From positions 1-20,399 of IMG/VR virus record IMGVR_UViG_3300046804_002903: a stretch of 20,399 bases of DNA; one strand, 5' to 3'. Of this stretch, positions 20,336-20,399 are shown piece by piece (position 1 is the stretch's first letter; each line of letters starts with the position of its first letter). The position numbers and the translations under genes are program-made. Origin of the DNA: a virus. A model generated the notes under the pieces. It did not search any database, was not told where the DNA came from, and saw only the letters and a list, made by a program, of their open reading frames with translations.

Positions 20336-20399
20336 GTGATTTTAACCTCGGTACCCATGCGCTTTTAGCAGTTTGTAGGATAATAATAATCATATGCCC

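Larger units (their letters stand above)
20184..20399. other. Gene-poor right edge with repeat copies and poly-A runs
   Basis: No convincing coding frame. It contains two repeat copies, several A-runs of seven to eight, and CTAGG/CCTAG pairing around 20260-20279. The final ATG (20394, preceded by TAGGATAATAATAATCAT) may open a gene running off the window, but too little is visible to call it. Confidence 0.5.

Noticed and set aside
20340-20399. 22-codon minus-strand ORF near the right edge
   Set aside because: Starts in an ATT repeat, has no ribosome binding site and no protein-like pattern.

Overview
The window is part of a genome of a T4-like (myovirus-type) phage, most like the T4-like phages of marine bacteria (cyanophage and pelagiphage type). 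This rests on a set of T4 core replication and recombination genes recognisable by motif and size: gp32 single-stranded DNA binding protein, UvsX recombinase, a likely UvsY mediator, UvsW helicase, gp61 primase and gp41 helicase. They are interleaved with compact, overlapping, conserved-type genes of unknown function. No tRNA, rRNA, CRISPR array or transposase was seen. The host cannot be decided from the sequence alone.

Layout. (1) 1-1085: two plus-strand, low-complexity, probably structural genes, closed by a strong hairpin terminator. (2) 1220-4193: recombination module gp32, small protein, uvsX, acidic small protein, uvsY-like. (3) 4188-5189: an oppositely oriented sugar-nucleotide epimerase. 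(4) 5319-11009: a tightly overlapping plus-strand run beginning with an unknown 395-residue protein and UvsW, then four unknowns, a miniature protein carrying the palm motifs of C-family (DnaE) DNA polymerase, and a SAM methyltransferase-like protein. (5) 11002-12248: a minus-strand small protein and a plus-strand probable virion protein whose promoters face each other. (6) 12262-16275: primase gp61, a 37-residue ORF, a NodU-type carbamoyltransferase and helicase gp41. (7) 16343-20399: accessory and late genes with visibly higher GC. They include a GNAT-like protein, exported small proteins, a DUF2061 membrane protein, a secreted HELTH-motif putative metallopeptidase with a 54-residue partner, and two proteins whose N-termini look like T4 prohead targeting propeptides.

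Regulation is partly readable. T4-type late promoter motifs (NATAAATA) lie just upstream of the accessory and structural genes on both strands, several as back-to-back or face-to-face pairs. Bacterial sigma70-like promoters precede the 395-residue gene and the primase, and their predicted start sites fall on the ATG itself. Replication genes are mostly joined by ATGA-type overlaps, which suggests coupled translation.

Points most worth a second look: the 192-residue DnaE-palm protein, which keeps all three catalytic aspartates; the recurring prohead-propeptide-like N-termini; the exported metallopeptidase; possible leaderless transcripts; an apparently frameshifted 39-residue ORF in front of a perfect terminator; and a three-copy AAGTACTT-centred intergenic repeat.
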